From Pelagisphaera sp964404745 (GTDB taxonomy: Bacteria; Verrucomicrobiota; Verrucomicrobiia; Opitutales; Opitutaceae), in contig CAYOLG010000011.1 in the NCBI GenBank assembly GCA_964404745.1, positions 69,049-133,048 of the forward strand: a stretch of 64,000 nucleotides of DNA, read 5' to 3'. Shown piece after piece: positions 37,161-45,794 of the stretch. Below the pieces are notes generated by a model that did no database searches, was not told the origin of the DNA, and was given only the letters and a program-made list of their open reading frames with translations. Positions within the stretch are counted from its first letter, which is position 1; the number at the start of each line of letters is the position of its first letter. The translations under genes were made by a program, and so were the position numbers.

Positions 37161-38600
37161 TTATTGGGAATATATGGTAGGCCTGCTCAGCAAGCCCGTC
37201 TTCCCGAGGGCTGAAATGGCAATCGCTCCGGCAGAATCGACTCTGATTGTTTGGCTTTTTCCATCCGCTACGAGTGTTGACCACTCGGAACCAGATTTAC
37301 TCTGAACCACCCAGAAACGGATGCTGTTTTGCGGAGCCAGGCGAATCAGCAATTGGTCGCCAGATGGGGTAAGGACGTAGGTGGGCGCTTTGGGCTCTTC
37401 GCCTTTTTGCCATCGGCTCGGCGGAACGAGCGCTTTGGATTGGTAGGTGGTACGCATAAGCAGCTTTCGCACGCCTCGTTGATCGTTAACGACACTGTCG
37501 GCGCTCCAATGAGAATGCCCCGGATAGCCCCGATTCACGTGCCGAATCAGGGAGATCTGGTTGGCCATTTCGGCGGGATGGCGCTGATCGCCTACCCGAT
37601 CCGTGGCGATGCCTGGCCAGAGATGGCGATTTCTCGAATTTTCTCCCACCCACCAGTTCAGCAGCTTGGGAAAACTCTGTCCTTTGGAATCGATGCTCCA
37701 ATAAAGCTGGGGCATCAGGTAGTCGACCCAGCCTTTGCGAAGCCATTTTCGGGCATCGGCGTAAAGAAGGCTGTAGGCGTCTAAGCTCGCTTCGGTCCCT
37801 GTGGGGACTCCCGGTTTCCAAATACCGAATGGGCTGATGCCGACGTCTACCCACGGTTTGGCTTTGCGGGTTTCGCGATAGAGGTCTTTGACGAAACTGT
37901 CTATGTTCCCTCGTCGCCAATTGGCTCGTTTGCCGTGGCCGAATCTCTGGAAGGAGTCATCGTCTGGAAAGGGAAGCGGATCTTCGTTTGTTGGCTGGGG
38001 ATAGGGGTAGAAGTAGTCGTCCATGTGGACACCGTCGACGTCGTAGCGCTCGACGACATCGAGCATGACTTGGAGGGAGTAGCGACGGGCTTCTGGATTT
38101 CCAGGATCTAGCCAAAGGTAGTCTCCATAACGCTTTATCCAATCACGGCGTGTATTGACGATATGGTTATCGGAAATCTTGTTTCTGAAGTTGGTCTGAG
38201 CCCGAAAGGGATTGAACCAGGCATGGAGTTCGAGGCCGCGTCGGTGGGCTTCTTCGATGGCGAACTGGAGCGGATCATATCCGGGATGCACACCCATCTC
38301 GCCGGTCAGATAAGGGGACCAAGGCTCGTAGCCCGATTTATATAGGGCGTCCGCGGCGGGACGCACCTGCAGTATGATGGCGTTGAGTCCGGTATCTGCT
38401 GCGATGTCAAAGAGATCAGCGAGTTCTCTGCGTTGCTTCTCTGGCTCCAGGCCGGCCTTTGAGGGCCAATCGATATTGTAAACTGTGGCCACCCAAGCTG
38501 CTCTGAATTCTCGCGGCAATTCTGGAGGATAGGGTTCGGTTGCCTCGAGCGGTCCCGGACCATGGCAGGCGACGAGCAGGAATGTCAGTATGCGAAGCAT
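37161..38600 (-). CDS. GHL10-family glycoside hydrolase, lipoprotein
   Basis: A 479-residue exported protein. Its N-terminus MLRILTFLLVACHG has a lipobox-like LVAC at residues 9-12. The family opening ELPREFRAAWVATVYNIDWPSKAGL is clear, then FDIAADTGLNAIILQVRPAADALY, LHAWFNPFR, WLDPGNPEARRYSLQVMLDVVERYDVDGVHMDDYFYPYP with the acidic motif, and GISPFGIWKP. This is the YngK/DUF187 (GHL10) family of surface glycosidases; exact substrates are mostly unknown. The C-terminal region has a beta-rich segment (PTYVLTPSGDQLLIRLAPQNS). It is followed on the same strand by fdhD and preceded by a methyltransferase. Confidence 0.92.
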   Translation of the reverse strand: MLRILTFLLVACHGPGPLEATEPYPPELPREFRAAWVATVYNIDWPSKAGLEPEKQRRELADLFDIAADTGLNAIILQVRPAADALYKSGYEPWSPYLTGEMGVHPGYDPLQFAIEEAHRRGLELHAWFNPFRAQTNFRNKISDNHIVNTRRDWIKRYGDYLWLDPGNPEARRYSLQVMLDVVERYDVDGVHMDDYFYPYPQPTNEDPLPFPDDDSFQRFGHGKRANWRRGNIDSFVKDLYRETRKAKPWVDVGISPFGIWKPGVPTGTEASLDAYSLLYADARKWLRKGWVDYLMPQLYWSIDSKGQSFPKLLNWWVGENSRNRHLWPGIATDRVGDQRHPAEMANQISLIRHVNRGYPGHSHWSADSVVNDQRGVRKLLMRTTYQSKALVPPSRWQKGEEPKAPTYVLTPSGDQLLIRLAPQNSIRFWVVQSKSGSEWSTLVADGKSQTIRVDSAGAIAISALGKTGLLSRPTIYSQ

Positions 38601-38626
38601 CGTATGCGGCGACTTCGGGCGATGCG

Positions 38627-39409
38627 CTAATGTGCCTGCATCAGATAGACGTCTTGCTCGGGATTGCCGAGAGCTCCACGAGGTTCATACTGAAGAATTT
38701 TGAAGCCCTGTTCGGAGGCCATATGTTGACGCACATAGTGCTCAGGGTGGAAGGCTGCGCAATGGTTGGAGCCATTTTGCCGGACGCCCGATACCACGAG
38801 TTTGCCCTTGTCGAATTTCTCTACTAGCTCTTCCGGGACTTTATCTCGATAGTGCTCTCCATGCACGGATATCAGCAAGTAGCCGTCCGGCTTAAGAATG
38901 CGATGCATCTCGCTCATCCACGCTTTTTGAAGGTCATGTGATAAGTGAGTGAATACGGAAAAGGCGTAGATGAAATCGAAGGAATCCGGTCGGTAGCGTG
39001 CGGGTGGATTTAGCTTATTTGAGCCAAATTCGGCGAAATTCAAATGGCGATCCGCCCACGCGATTCCTTTGCGGCTAATATCCGTTCCATGTAATCGCGT
39101 TCCGTCGTAGTCGGAGAGGTGTCGCAACACACGACCGCAACCGCAGCCGAAATCGAGCACAGACTTGAAGGATTCCAATTCCAGCCCCTGTTTGGCAAGC
39201 GTGGATACAATCGTTTCTACACCCAAGCGCCCGCCCTCGAGAAACCACTCAAGATCATTGGTGCCAGCGACGTCGTATCGCAAGCGGGCGGGGGGAATGG
39301 GGATACCTAAAGCATCGACATTGGTCATGCCGTGATGGGAATCGCGAACGCCTAGCAGGACGCGCAATCGGCTCCAAAGGCCATTGGCTTCGTTTTCTTC
39401 AATAGTCAT
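38627..39409 (-). CDS. Class I SAM-dependent methyltransferase
   Basis: A 260-residue cytoplasmic enzyme. Motif I is SVLDFGCGCGRVLRHL near residues 99-114, binding SAM. Motif II has RLHGTDISRKGIAWADRHLNFAEF and motif post-I DSFDFIYAFSVFTHLS. The late segment LQKAWMSEMHRILKPDGYLLISVHGE is typical of small-molecule or lipid methyltransferases. The N-terminal 70 residues (NGLWSRLRVLLGVRDSHHGMTNVDAL...) do not resemble a known extra domain. It starts the minus-strand run that includes the GHL10, fdhD, cyclase and subtilase genes. The substrate is unknown. Confidence 0.88.
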   Translation of the reverse strand: MTIEENEANGLWSRLRVLLGVRDSHHGMTNVDALGIPIPPARLRYDVAGTNDLEWFLEGGRLGVETIVSTLAKQGLELESFKSVLDFGCGCGRVLRHLSDYDGTRLHGTDISRKGIAWADRHLNFAEFGSNKLNPPARYRPDSFDFIYAFSVFTHLSHDLQKAWMSEMHRILKPDGYLLISVHGEHYRDKVPEELVEKFDKGKLVVSGVRQNGSNHCAAFHPEHYVRQHMASEQGFKILQYEPRGALGNPEQDVYLMQAH

Positions 39410-39508
39410 TTCTCGATGCGGAAAGATAAGAATAGTTTATTCCAGACAGGGCGAGAATCAAAATTTCGAGAAACCAAAAGATTTAAGTGGATTTGTCTTC
39501 CAAAGTGA

Positions 39509-39760
39509 ATGGCTTCCAGAGCAGGTCTGCCAAGGTATCTCAATTACTATTTCTGGCTAGTTGCCGTCTCTCTGTTCTTCCTAGTCTTGGAGAGCATTAA
39601 GCCTTGGCATAAGGAGCAGGAAGTGATCAGGGAGCGCTTCGTCCAAGATCTCTTCTGGCTGGTGTTCAATTAGCAATATTTAGCTTGGATACTGGCCATC
39701 GGCGTGGTCAAGATCGTGGAGCTTGTGGATGGCACTTTAGCTAGCATTCGCAGGAATGAA
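39509..39760 (+). pseudogene. Truncated sterol desaturase-like remnant
   Basis: From ATG 39509 the frame reads MASRAGLPRYLNYYFWLVAV, then FFLVLESIKPWHKEQEVIRE and RFVQDLFWLVFN. It hits TAG at 39671 and continues YLAWILAIGVVKIVELVDGTLAS. The pattern of membrane helix, PWHKEQ-like loop and second helix matches the N-terminus of the sterol desaturase/fatty acid hydroxylase family. The histidine boxes that hold the di-iron site are absent, so the gene is cut short as well as stopped. It is a remnant, not a working gene. Confidence 0.65.
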
Positions 39761-39813
39761 TCGATATCCTCAGACCCTGTAGCGACGGTTCGTTTACCCA
39801 ATCATACGAAAAT

Positions 39814-39846
39814 AAAAAAAGCCGCAGTGATTAATGACTGCGGCTC
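39814..39846 (-). terminator. Intrinsic terminator on the minus strand
   Basis: Minus-strand stem GCCGCAGT/ACTGCGGC (39821-39828 with 39836-39843) encloses a seven-base loop and is followed directly by seven T (39820-39814). This is a textbook rho-independent terminator placed 20 bases after the stop of the VPDSG-like remnant, showing that a real transcript once ended here. Confidence 0.85.
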
Positions 39847-39866
39847 TCGAAAAATTCGGGTGCGAC

Positions 39867-40073
39867 TCAGTTCTTGCGGTTCTTTACAAATCGGGCGATC
39901 GCGCCTAATCCTAGAATTGCATCGCTCATAAGGATTATGGTAGGTCCAGAGTCTGGATCTGTTGAGGGTGGAGGGTTTGCGGAAGCGAGAATTGAGATGT
40001 TTGTTTCCACATTGATGAAGGTTACTGAGGTTGATGTAGATAAATTACAGCACGCATCAGGTATGCCAACTTC
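39867..40073 (-). pseudogene. C-terminal remnant of a VPDSG-CTERM-like secreted protein
   Basis: The minus-strand frame ends NPPPSTDPDSGPTIILMSDAILGLGAIARFVKNRKN, then stop. The pieces are a PDSG motif, a hydrophobic helix of about 18 residues and a basic end. This is the tripartite layout of exosortase-type sorting tails such as VPDSG-CTERM in Verrucomicrobiota; the first Val is Asp here. Upstream, the frame shows an ordinary extracellular-type stretch (STSTSVTFINVETNISILAS) but meets a stop at 40074 and no usable start. It is best read as the tail of a decayed gene whose terminator survives. Confidence 0.55.
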
Positions 40074-40342
40074 TCAATAGGTCCTTTACTGAAGATTTAA
40101 CTTATTGTTGTTAAACAAATTAGGAGAATCGCTAATCTATCTTTAATCACCGGAGAGAACTGCAAAACTGTTAAATTTCCTTACAGAAATTGATGTAGTG
40201 AGAATGATTCTGCGATAAGTGTATAATTATCAGTCGGTTATGATCGATCATGTCAGTGTAAGGGAGACTGACAATAAAACTTGGGCTCGATGCCTACTCA
40301 AAATGCCGACCTAAGTCGTTGATTGTAATAGGGCTGGCAGAT
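40074..40342. other. AT-rich intergenic, nothing recognised
   Basis: This AT-rich stretch upstream of the VPDSG-like remnant may be the scrambled 5' part of the same lost gene, but I could not read a continuing protein in any frame. No repeat or RNA is seen. Confidence 0.4.
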
Positions 40343-41644
40343 CTACATAAACTGCGGGGTCAGCCAGCGAGGCAGAAAAAGGATTATTTCCGGAAAGAGA
40401 ATCACCAGTCCGAGGAGTATGAGGAGAGGAAGCAGAAGCGTCGCCACGTCCTTGAGAGCTTTAGAGACAGCAATCTCTCCGATAGAGCAGGAAATGAGCA
40501 GGCAAAGGCCGTAGGGCGGTGTGACGAGTCCGAAGGCGAGGGAGATAACGCCGATAATGGCGAAGTGAATCGGGTGCATGCCGACGCTCTCGGCAAGGGG
40601 CAGGAGAATGGTTCCGAGAATGATGATTGCGGGGATGGCATCGATAAACATGCCGATGACCAGGAAAGAAAGCGCGATGACAAAGCCCGTCGTAGCAATG
40701 CTCGTTCCGTATCCAGAAATAAAATCCACGAGGGCCTGAGGAACGCGGAAGTAGGCGAGCAGCCAGCCGAAAGCGGATGCGGTTCCGATGCAGAATAAAG
40801 AAATGGCCGCTAGGCGGGCGGAATTATAGAGTACTTTGGGAAATTCTTTAGGACCGATGGTTCGGTAGACCAAGCCTCCCAGTATGGCCGAGTAAATGAC
40901 GGCTACTACGGACGCTTCGGTGGGGGTAAAAAGTCCTCCGACAATTCCCCCCACGATGATCGCTGGCGTTACCAAGGCGAAAACGGATTTTCCCAGTGCC
41001 TGGAGGAATTCTTTAAACGAGGCCCGCTGGTAGATGGGGTAGTTGCGAGCCTTGGCGTAAATGAGCACGGTGCCCATCATGAATAGCGCGATCAGGGCTC
41101 CCGGTACGACGCCGGCCAGGAAAAGGCCGCCGATGGAGACGGACATTAAGCCTCCCCAAACGACCATCATGATGCTGGGAGGGATGATGACTCCCATGAC
41201 GGAGGAGCAGGCGGTGATAGCCACTGAAAATTCCGTGTCGTAGCCCTGCTTTTTCATAGCTGGAATCAGCAGCGATCCAATCCCCGCCGCATCGGCTGTG
41301 GATGAACCGGAAATTCCGGCAAAGAGCATGCTGACCATGACATTTATGTGGCCCAGACCGCCGGGAAGGTGGCCGACCGTCGCTCGGGCGAGGCTAACCA
41401 GTCGCTCGGTTATGCCTGCGGAATTCATCAAGTTGGCAGCCAGAAGGAAGAAGGGCACAGCCAGAAGGATAAAGGCGTTGTACGATTTCCACATCTCATT
41501 GATGAGCAGGAAAGGCGTTAAGCGTGGGTCGATGAGGAGGATGGGTATACAGGCTAAGCCGAGGGCAAAGGACACGGGAATGCGCAGCAGTATGAGCAGG
41601 GCGAATACGCCAAATAGGATTGCGGCTACTTCTCCAGGACTCAT
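40343..41644 (-). CDS. dctM: TRAP transporter large permease DctM
   Basis: The 433-residue large membrane subunit of a tripartite ATP-independent periplasmic transporter that drives sodium- or proton-coupled uptake of organic acids. About 12 hydrophobic segments are visible. Family landmarks are LLAVPFFLLAANLMNSAGITERLV, GHLPGGLGHINVMVSMLFAGISGSSTADAAGIGSLLIPAMKK, and VIIPPSIMMVVWG, with the later GLVTPPYGLCLLI. The start overlaps the DctQ stop by four bases. It ends the operon. Confidence 0.96.
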   Translation of the reverse strand: MSPGEVAAILFGVFALLILLRIPVSFALGLACIPILLIDPRLTPFLLINEMWKSYNAFILLAVPFFLLAANLMNSAGITERLVSLARATVGHLPGGLGHINVMVSMLFAGISGSSTADAAGIGSLLIPAMKKQGYDTEFSVAITACSSVMGVIIPPSIMMVVWGGLMSVSIGGLFLAGVVPGALIALFMMGTVLIYAKARNYPIYQRASFKEFLQALGKSVFALVTPAIIVGGIVGGLFTPTEASVVAVIYSAILGGLVYRTIGPKEFPKVLYNSARLAAISLFCIGTASAFGWLLAYFRVPQALVDFISGYGTSIATTGFVIALSFLVIGMFIDAIPAIIILGTILLPLAESVGMHPIHFAIIGVISLAFGLVTPPYGLCLLISCSIGEIAVSKALKDVATLLLPLLILLGLVILFPEIILFLPRWLTPQFM

Positions 41645-42138
41645 AGGCGCAATTTGGGATTTGGGTCTCCGCGGATAACGCGAATGTCTTGGTAGATCTT
41701 CTCGGCTAGGAACAGCGCCCAGCTAAAGCCAGCTAGGGGAAAGGAAATGTAGATGCTCAGCATGTTGATACCGCTCATCTCGGAATTCTGAGCGAATCCA
41801 AACTTGGCGAAGTCGATGCCGTACCAGATAAAGATCACCGCTAAGACTAGCATGGAGACATGGCGCGCTAGTTGAAGAATGCCTTGGGAACGAAAGCGTT
41901 TGGGCCTAGGAATGAGGTCTACATCGAAATGGCTGCTGTCGCGCACGGCGATCATGGAGCCAATCATGATAATCCATACAAAGCAAAACCGGGCCACTTC
42001 TTCAGTCCAGATGTAGCGAGGAATGATGCCGATAAAACGAGATAGCACTTGCAGGAAAACCGGAATAATCATCAAGCCCATCAGAGCTGTGATGCTCCGC
42101 CGCAACAGAGAGTGGTACCCATCCAGAAACGACTTCAT
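41641..42138 (-). CDS. dctQ: TRAP transporter small permease DctQ
   Basis: The 165-residue small subunit with four membrane helices, as expected. The motif RYIWTEEVARFCFVWIIMIGSMIAVRDSSHFDVDLI near residues 38-74 is the DctQ signature. It pairs with DctM and the binding protein. The gap of 29 bases after dctP and the four-base overlap with dctM show an operon in P-Q-M order. Confidence 0.95.
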   Translation of the reverse strand: MKSFLDGYHSLLRRSITALMGLMIIPVFLQVLSRFIGIIPRYIWTEEVARFCFVWIIMIGSMIAVRDSSHFDVDLIPRPKRFRSQGILQLARHVSMLVLAVIFIWYGIDFAKFGFAQNSEMSGINMLSIYISFPLAGFSWALFLAEKIYQDIRVIRGDPNPKLRL

Positions 42139-42167
42139 TCCAGCGAAAATGGATGCAGATATTCGCC

Positions 42168-43169
42168 TTAGCGAATGGCCCGTATGCGAGCCAGAACCGT
42201 CTCGGCGCCGATTTCTTTGGCGTATTCGGTAAGTACTGGTTCGGCCCGTCGCAAGAGTTCGTCCCGCTGTACGAATTCATGGGTGCGCAGCTTTTCTTCC
42301 TCCTCCATTCTGGCGAGGATGGCGCTGTCTTCACTCGATTCCAGCTCCCGTCCAAATCGGCCGGCTTCTCGGCCCGCTTTCAGGATGGCTGCTTGCAAAT
42401 CCTCGGGAAGGCGTCGAAAGGTCTTTCCGCTAAAGGCGATCGGCCTTACGGTGATCGTGTGCGCGGTTAGGGAAATCTCCGGCCCAACCTCATAGAATTT
42501 CATTTGCTGGATCCCGGCGGCTTCATTCTCGGCGGCGTCGATGACTCCCGTTTGAATGGCGTTGTAAATCTCGCTGTAGGCGATTACCGTGGGGGCGGCG
42601 TTTATGGCCTGGAACATGCGAGTTTGTATAGGAGCTCCCATGACACGGATATCGAGATCCTTGAGCTCGTCCATATTGCGCACGGGGCGGTTGACAATGA
42701 GGTGTCTCGTTCCTCCACCGGCGTAGCCAATTATTTTCACGTCTGCCTGTTTTTCGACATCCTCGACAATCGGTTCTAGAGCGTCGCTCTCCAAAACTTG
42801 GTTCCAGTGATCCGTGTCGCGAAAAAGGAAAGGTACATCCATTAGTGGGGCCGACTTGGAAAAGGTGGACATGTGGGAAGGGGAAACGATTCCGTAATCA
42901 ACAGAGATCCCTTGGCTCATGTAGGCGAAATAGTCTTTCTCTAGACCCAACTCGCTATTGAGATAGAGTTCGAATTCGATGGGCTGGCCATAGTATTCCG
43001 CAACCTTTTCCTCGAAGTGTCGCAAGGTTCGGGTGAACGAGTGCGATTCGTCAAACTGAACGGCTCCTCTGAGAATGATGCGATCGCTGGAAGAGCAGCC
43101 TGCTAGCAAAGCGAAGGTGGCGAGAATGAGGCCGCTCAGGAGGTGGCGCTCTAGGGATGGCCTATTCAT
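42168..43169 (-). CDS. dctP: TRAP substrate-binding lipoprotein DctP
   Basis: The 333-residue extracytoplasmic solute receptor. The N-terminus LATFALLAGCSSSD has a clear lipobox, so it is tethered rather than free, a variant common outside proteobacteria. The mature part shows DctP features: RHFEEKVAEYYGQPIEFELYLNSELG, LMDVPFLFRD, the substrate-carboxylate Arg region KIIGYAGGGTRHLIVNRPVRNMDELKDLDIRVMG and IYNAIQTGVIDAAENEA. Its ATG shares one base with the stop of the cytochrome/LRR gene. The carboxylate ligand cannot be named. Confidence 0.93.
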   Translation of the reverse strand: MNRPSLERHLLSGLILATFALLAGCSSSDRIILRGAVQFDESHSFTRTLRHFEEKVAEYYGQPIEFELYLNSELGLEKDYFAYMSQGISVDYGIVSPSHMSTFSKSAPLMDVPFLFRDTDHWNQVLESDALEPIVEDVEKQADVKIIGYAGGGTRHLIVNRPVRNMDELKDLDIRVMGAPIQTRMFQAINAAPTVIAYSEIYNAIQTGVIDAAENEAAGIQQMKFYEVGPEISLTAHTITVRPIAFSGKTFRRLPEDLQAAILKAGREAGRFGRELESSEDSAILARMEEEEKLRTHEFVQRDELLRRAEPVLTEYAKEIGAETVLARIRAIR

Positions 43170-44800
43170 TATTCGGATTCCCGAACCTCAACTCCTGTAT
43201 CGACGAGTATGGATGCGTCGCGAATCTTCGCTTTGAGGGCCTCGATCTCCGCTTCCCATTGTTCGACTCCCGTTTGAGCTAGCTTGCGGGCTCTAAATTC
43301 GTCGGCCGCTTCTTTGGTGACATTGGTTTCCCAAACGAAAAGACTTTCAAGGCTGGGTAGATTGATTAGGTATTCCAGACCCGTATCTGAAACCTCGGTA
43401 CCGTAAATGTTTAAGTACCGCAATCGATTGAGTCCCTCTAGAAGGACCAGAGCTTCGTCGGTGATGCTTGTCTTTTGGAGGTAGAGTTTCTCCAGGTTGG
43501 GCATCGAGGAAACGGCTGTGAGCCCCTCGTCTGTGACATCGCTGAAACCGATTTCCAATTCGATGATATTCAAGGCCAACGGAGATAGTTTCGCTAGGGC
43601 TGCGTCGTCGATTTTGGCTTCTCCAAAGGGGCTTTTTACTCTCACGGCCGGCGAATCGAGGGCGACGCGGAGGACGTTGATATTCGGCTCTTGATCTAGG
43701 GCTTCAACGTCGGCGGCGATTTCTTCCCATGGCTTCATGGGAACCGAGGGAATTTCAATTTTCTCGACAATTTCGGTCGCCTCGTCGCCCGAGTCATTCA
43801 GCATAGCCACAATCGCCGATTCGATTTCACTGGGTATTTCCAGTTCTGCAACGATCCCCTCACTCGGGGCTCCGGCTTCTACCCACCAGGCCAGGATATC
43901 TTCTTGTCCTTCTGTGGGCTGCTGCTTTCCTTCCGGCGGCATGTGCTCATCGTCGTCTATTTCGAGATGGAGCCGGAAAATCAGTTCGCTGGACTCAGGA
44001 TCCCCAGGGACGATGGTGTCGCCTAGTTCACCACCTTGCATAGCCAGCTCGAAGCTGTCCAAACGAAGGTCGCCTTTTTCCTTGTCGGGACCGTGGCACT
44101 CGTAACAAGTCTGTTTGAAAATGGGATCGATGACATCCAAGTAGATGTCGGCTTCGTCCAAGGCCAGAGGGCCATTATCTTCGTCTTGGGAAATATCCAT
44201 TCCAAAGATGTTCTTGATCGGCGTTGGCATGTAACGGGTGAGGTAGCCCGACCCGTGGGTGAGCGTTCCACCATCGTGACCCACGACGAAAAGCAAAATA
44301 AGGGTTGCGGCTAGAGAACCGTGGTAGGGGATGGAGAATCCGCTGCGACTCTTGTTGCGGGCCCACTGCCGGAGAACGATTAGCCAGAAAGCAAATACTG
44401 CTGCCAGAGTTCCCAGCCAGCGATGGCGGTCTAGAAGCTGCTCGTTGTAGCCCCCAGGAAGGGCGAGGAGGATGCCCAGAACTGCGGCGATCGCAGCTAC
44501 GATAGCGGTGAAGTCGAGAACGATTTGGCAGGCTTTCCCGATGCGCGGCCCGCTTTTGGAGCTGTCGAGGTATTCTAGAATGGCGAGGACGCCATAAAAT
44601 CCGATTGGCAAGTGGAGGAGAGCCGGATGAAATCTGCCGAAAAACAACACCCAGTTCGGGGCGCTTTCGGCATCGTCGGTAAACATTGCCAAGCAGAGCA
44701 ACACCAAGGTGGCTATCGATGCCGTAATGATAGACGGTTTGAGATCAGTCGGTTGGCGAGGTCGGGGGGGGCGATTTCTTTGGGTGTTTCTTCGGATCAT
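43169..44800 (-). CDS. Membrane cytochrome c/leucine-rich-repeat protein
   Basis: A 543-residue protein starting at ATG 44800. Residues about 15-190 form a DUF2231-like membrane part (FGRFHPALLHLPIGFYGVLAILE, TAIVAAIAAVLGILLALPGG, SLAATLILLFVVGHDGG). Next is a planctomycete-type cytochrome c domain with heme motif CYECHGPDKEKGDLRLDS near residues 220-240, HMPPEGKQQPTEGQEDILAWWVEAGA. The last 180 residues are LRRs (NIIELEIGFSDVTDEGLTAV, NLEKLYLQKTSITDEALVLLEGL, RLRYLNIYGTEVSDTGLEYL). This membrane-cyt c-LRR order is typical for Planctomycetota/Verrucomicrobiota proteins of unknown role. It is co-transcribed with the TRAP genes. Confidence 0.88.
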   Translation of the reverse strand: MIRRNTQRNRPPRPRQPTDLKPSIITASIATLVLLCLAMFTDDAESAPNWVLFFGRFHPALLHLPIGFYGVLAILEYLDSSKSGPRIGKACQIVLDFTAIVAAIAAVLGILLALPGGYNEQLLDRHRWLGTLAAVFAFWLIVLRQWARNKSRSGFSIPYHGSLAATLILLFVVGHDGGTLTHGSGYLTRYMPTPIKNIFGMDISQDEDNGPLALDEADIYLDVIDPIFKQTCYECHGPDKEKGDLRLDSFELAMQGGELGDTIVPGDPESSELIFRLHLEIDDDEHMPPEGKQQPTEGQEDILAWWVEAGAPSEGIVAELEIPSEIESAIVAMLNDSGDEATEIVEKIEIPSVPMKPWEEIAADVEALDQEPNINVLRVALDSPAVRVKSPFGEAKIDDAALAKLSPLALNIIELEIGFSDVTDEGLTAVSSMPNLEKLYLQKTSITDEALVLLEGLNRLRYLNIYGTEVSDTGLEYLINLPSLESLFVWETNVTKEAADEFRARKLAQTGVEQWEAEIEALKAKIRDASILVDTGVEVRESE

Positions 44801-44937
44801 GTTCGAATAGGCGTGATGATAAGATAAGAGAGGCTTTTCAACAGTAATCTGTTTGCATTGGCAAGGCCTGGTGGAGAACCTCGCTGGGGCGAGCATTTCG
44901 CATTGCTATCGGTCGAGGATGTTCTAGCAAAGTCATC

Positions 44938-45783
44938 ATGAGGCTCAAGATCTGGCTTCCCCGAAGAAAACTGTTAGCAGCAGCCGCCTTTGGCATTGCG
45001 CCTCTTGCCGCTGTATCGGGGGAGTTGTACCGATTGGAAGCGGACCTGCCCTACTATTCAGAGGAATTGAGATCGGAAGACGCCTACATCAGAGAGCGGT
45101 GCCTGCTGGATGTTTACTACCCGGAAAACATTGAAGCCTTCCCAACCATTGTCTGGTTTCATGGTGGCGGCCTGAAAAATGGCGGCAAATCGATTCCGGA
45201 TGGGTTCCAGGAAAAAGGTTTCGCGGTCATTGGGGTCAATTATCGTTTGCATCCGCGAGTGAAGGCGCCGGCCTACATAGAGGATGCGGCGGCAGCGGTA
45301 GCTTGGACATTCGAGAATATTGAAGAGCGCGGGGGCAGTTCTGAAAAGATTTTCGTATCTGGTAGTTCAGCCGGCGGCTATTTAACGAGCATGGTGGGCC
45401 TCGATAAACGCTGGCTGGGAAAACACGGGATTGATACGGACCGGATTGCAGGACTGATGCCGCTGGCGGGGCATGCAATTACTCACTTCACCGTGCGAGC
45501 TGAAAAAGGAATCGAGGAAACTCAACCAATAATTGATGATTTGGCCCCTCTTTATCATGCGAGAGCCGACGCCCCGCCGCTATTGCTGATAACGGGTGAT
45601 CGAGATTTGGAAATGCTGGGACGGTATGAAGAAAATGCTTACATGATGAGGATGATGCTTGTGGCCGGTCACGAGGAGACGCAGCTTTTCGAGTTGGATG
45701 GCTATGGGCATGCACCCAAGGAGCCTGCCTATCCCCTCATTTTGAAAGAGGCCAAGCGAATTCTAGGGAAATTGGAAAATTAG
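44938..45783 (+). CDS. Exported alpha/beta hydrolase (esterase)
   Basis: A 281-residue secreted esterase/lipase-like protein. The N-terminus RRKLLAAAAFGIAPLAAVSG is a signal peptide with a twin-Arg-like start. The oxyanion motif HGGGLKNG is at residues 83-90 and the nucleophile elbow GSSAGGYL near 141-148. The acid is probably Asp in LLLITGDRDLEML and the His in LDGYGHAPKEPAYP. The layout fits BD-FAE or acetyl-xylan esterase-type enzymes acting on carbohydrate esters. It lies 11 bases before a sulfatase gene on the same strand, pointing to joint use on a modified polysaccharide. Confidence 0.9.
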   Translation: MRLKIWLPRRKLLAAAAFGIAPLAAVSGELYRLEADLPYYSEELRSEDAYIRERCLLDVYYPENIEAFPTIVWFHGGGLKNGGKSIPDGFQEKGFAVIGVNYRLHPRVKAPAYIEDAAAAVAWTFENIEERGGSSEKIFVSGSSAGGYLTSMVGLDKRWLGKHGIDTDRIAGLMPLAGHAITHFTVRAEKGIEETQPIIDDLAPLYHARADAPPLLLITGDRDLEMLGRYEENAYMMRMMLVAGHEETQLFELDGYGHAPKEPAYPLILKEAKRILGKLEN

Positions 45784-45794
45784 ATACCAACAAT

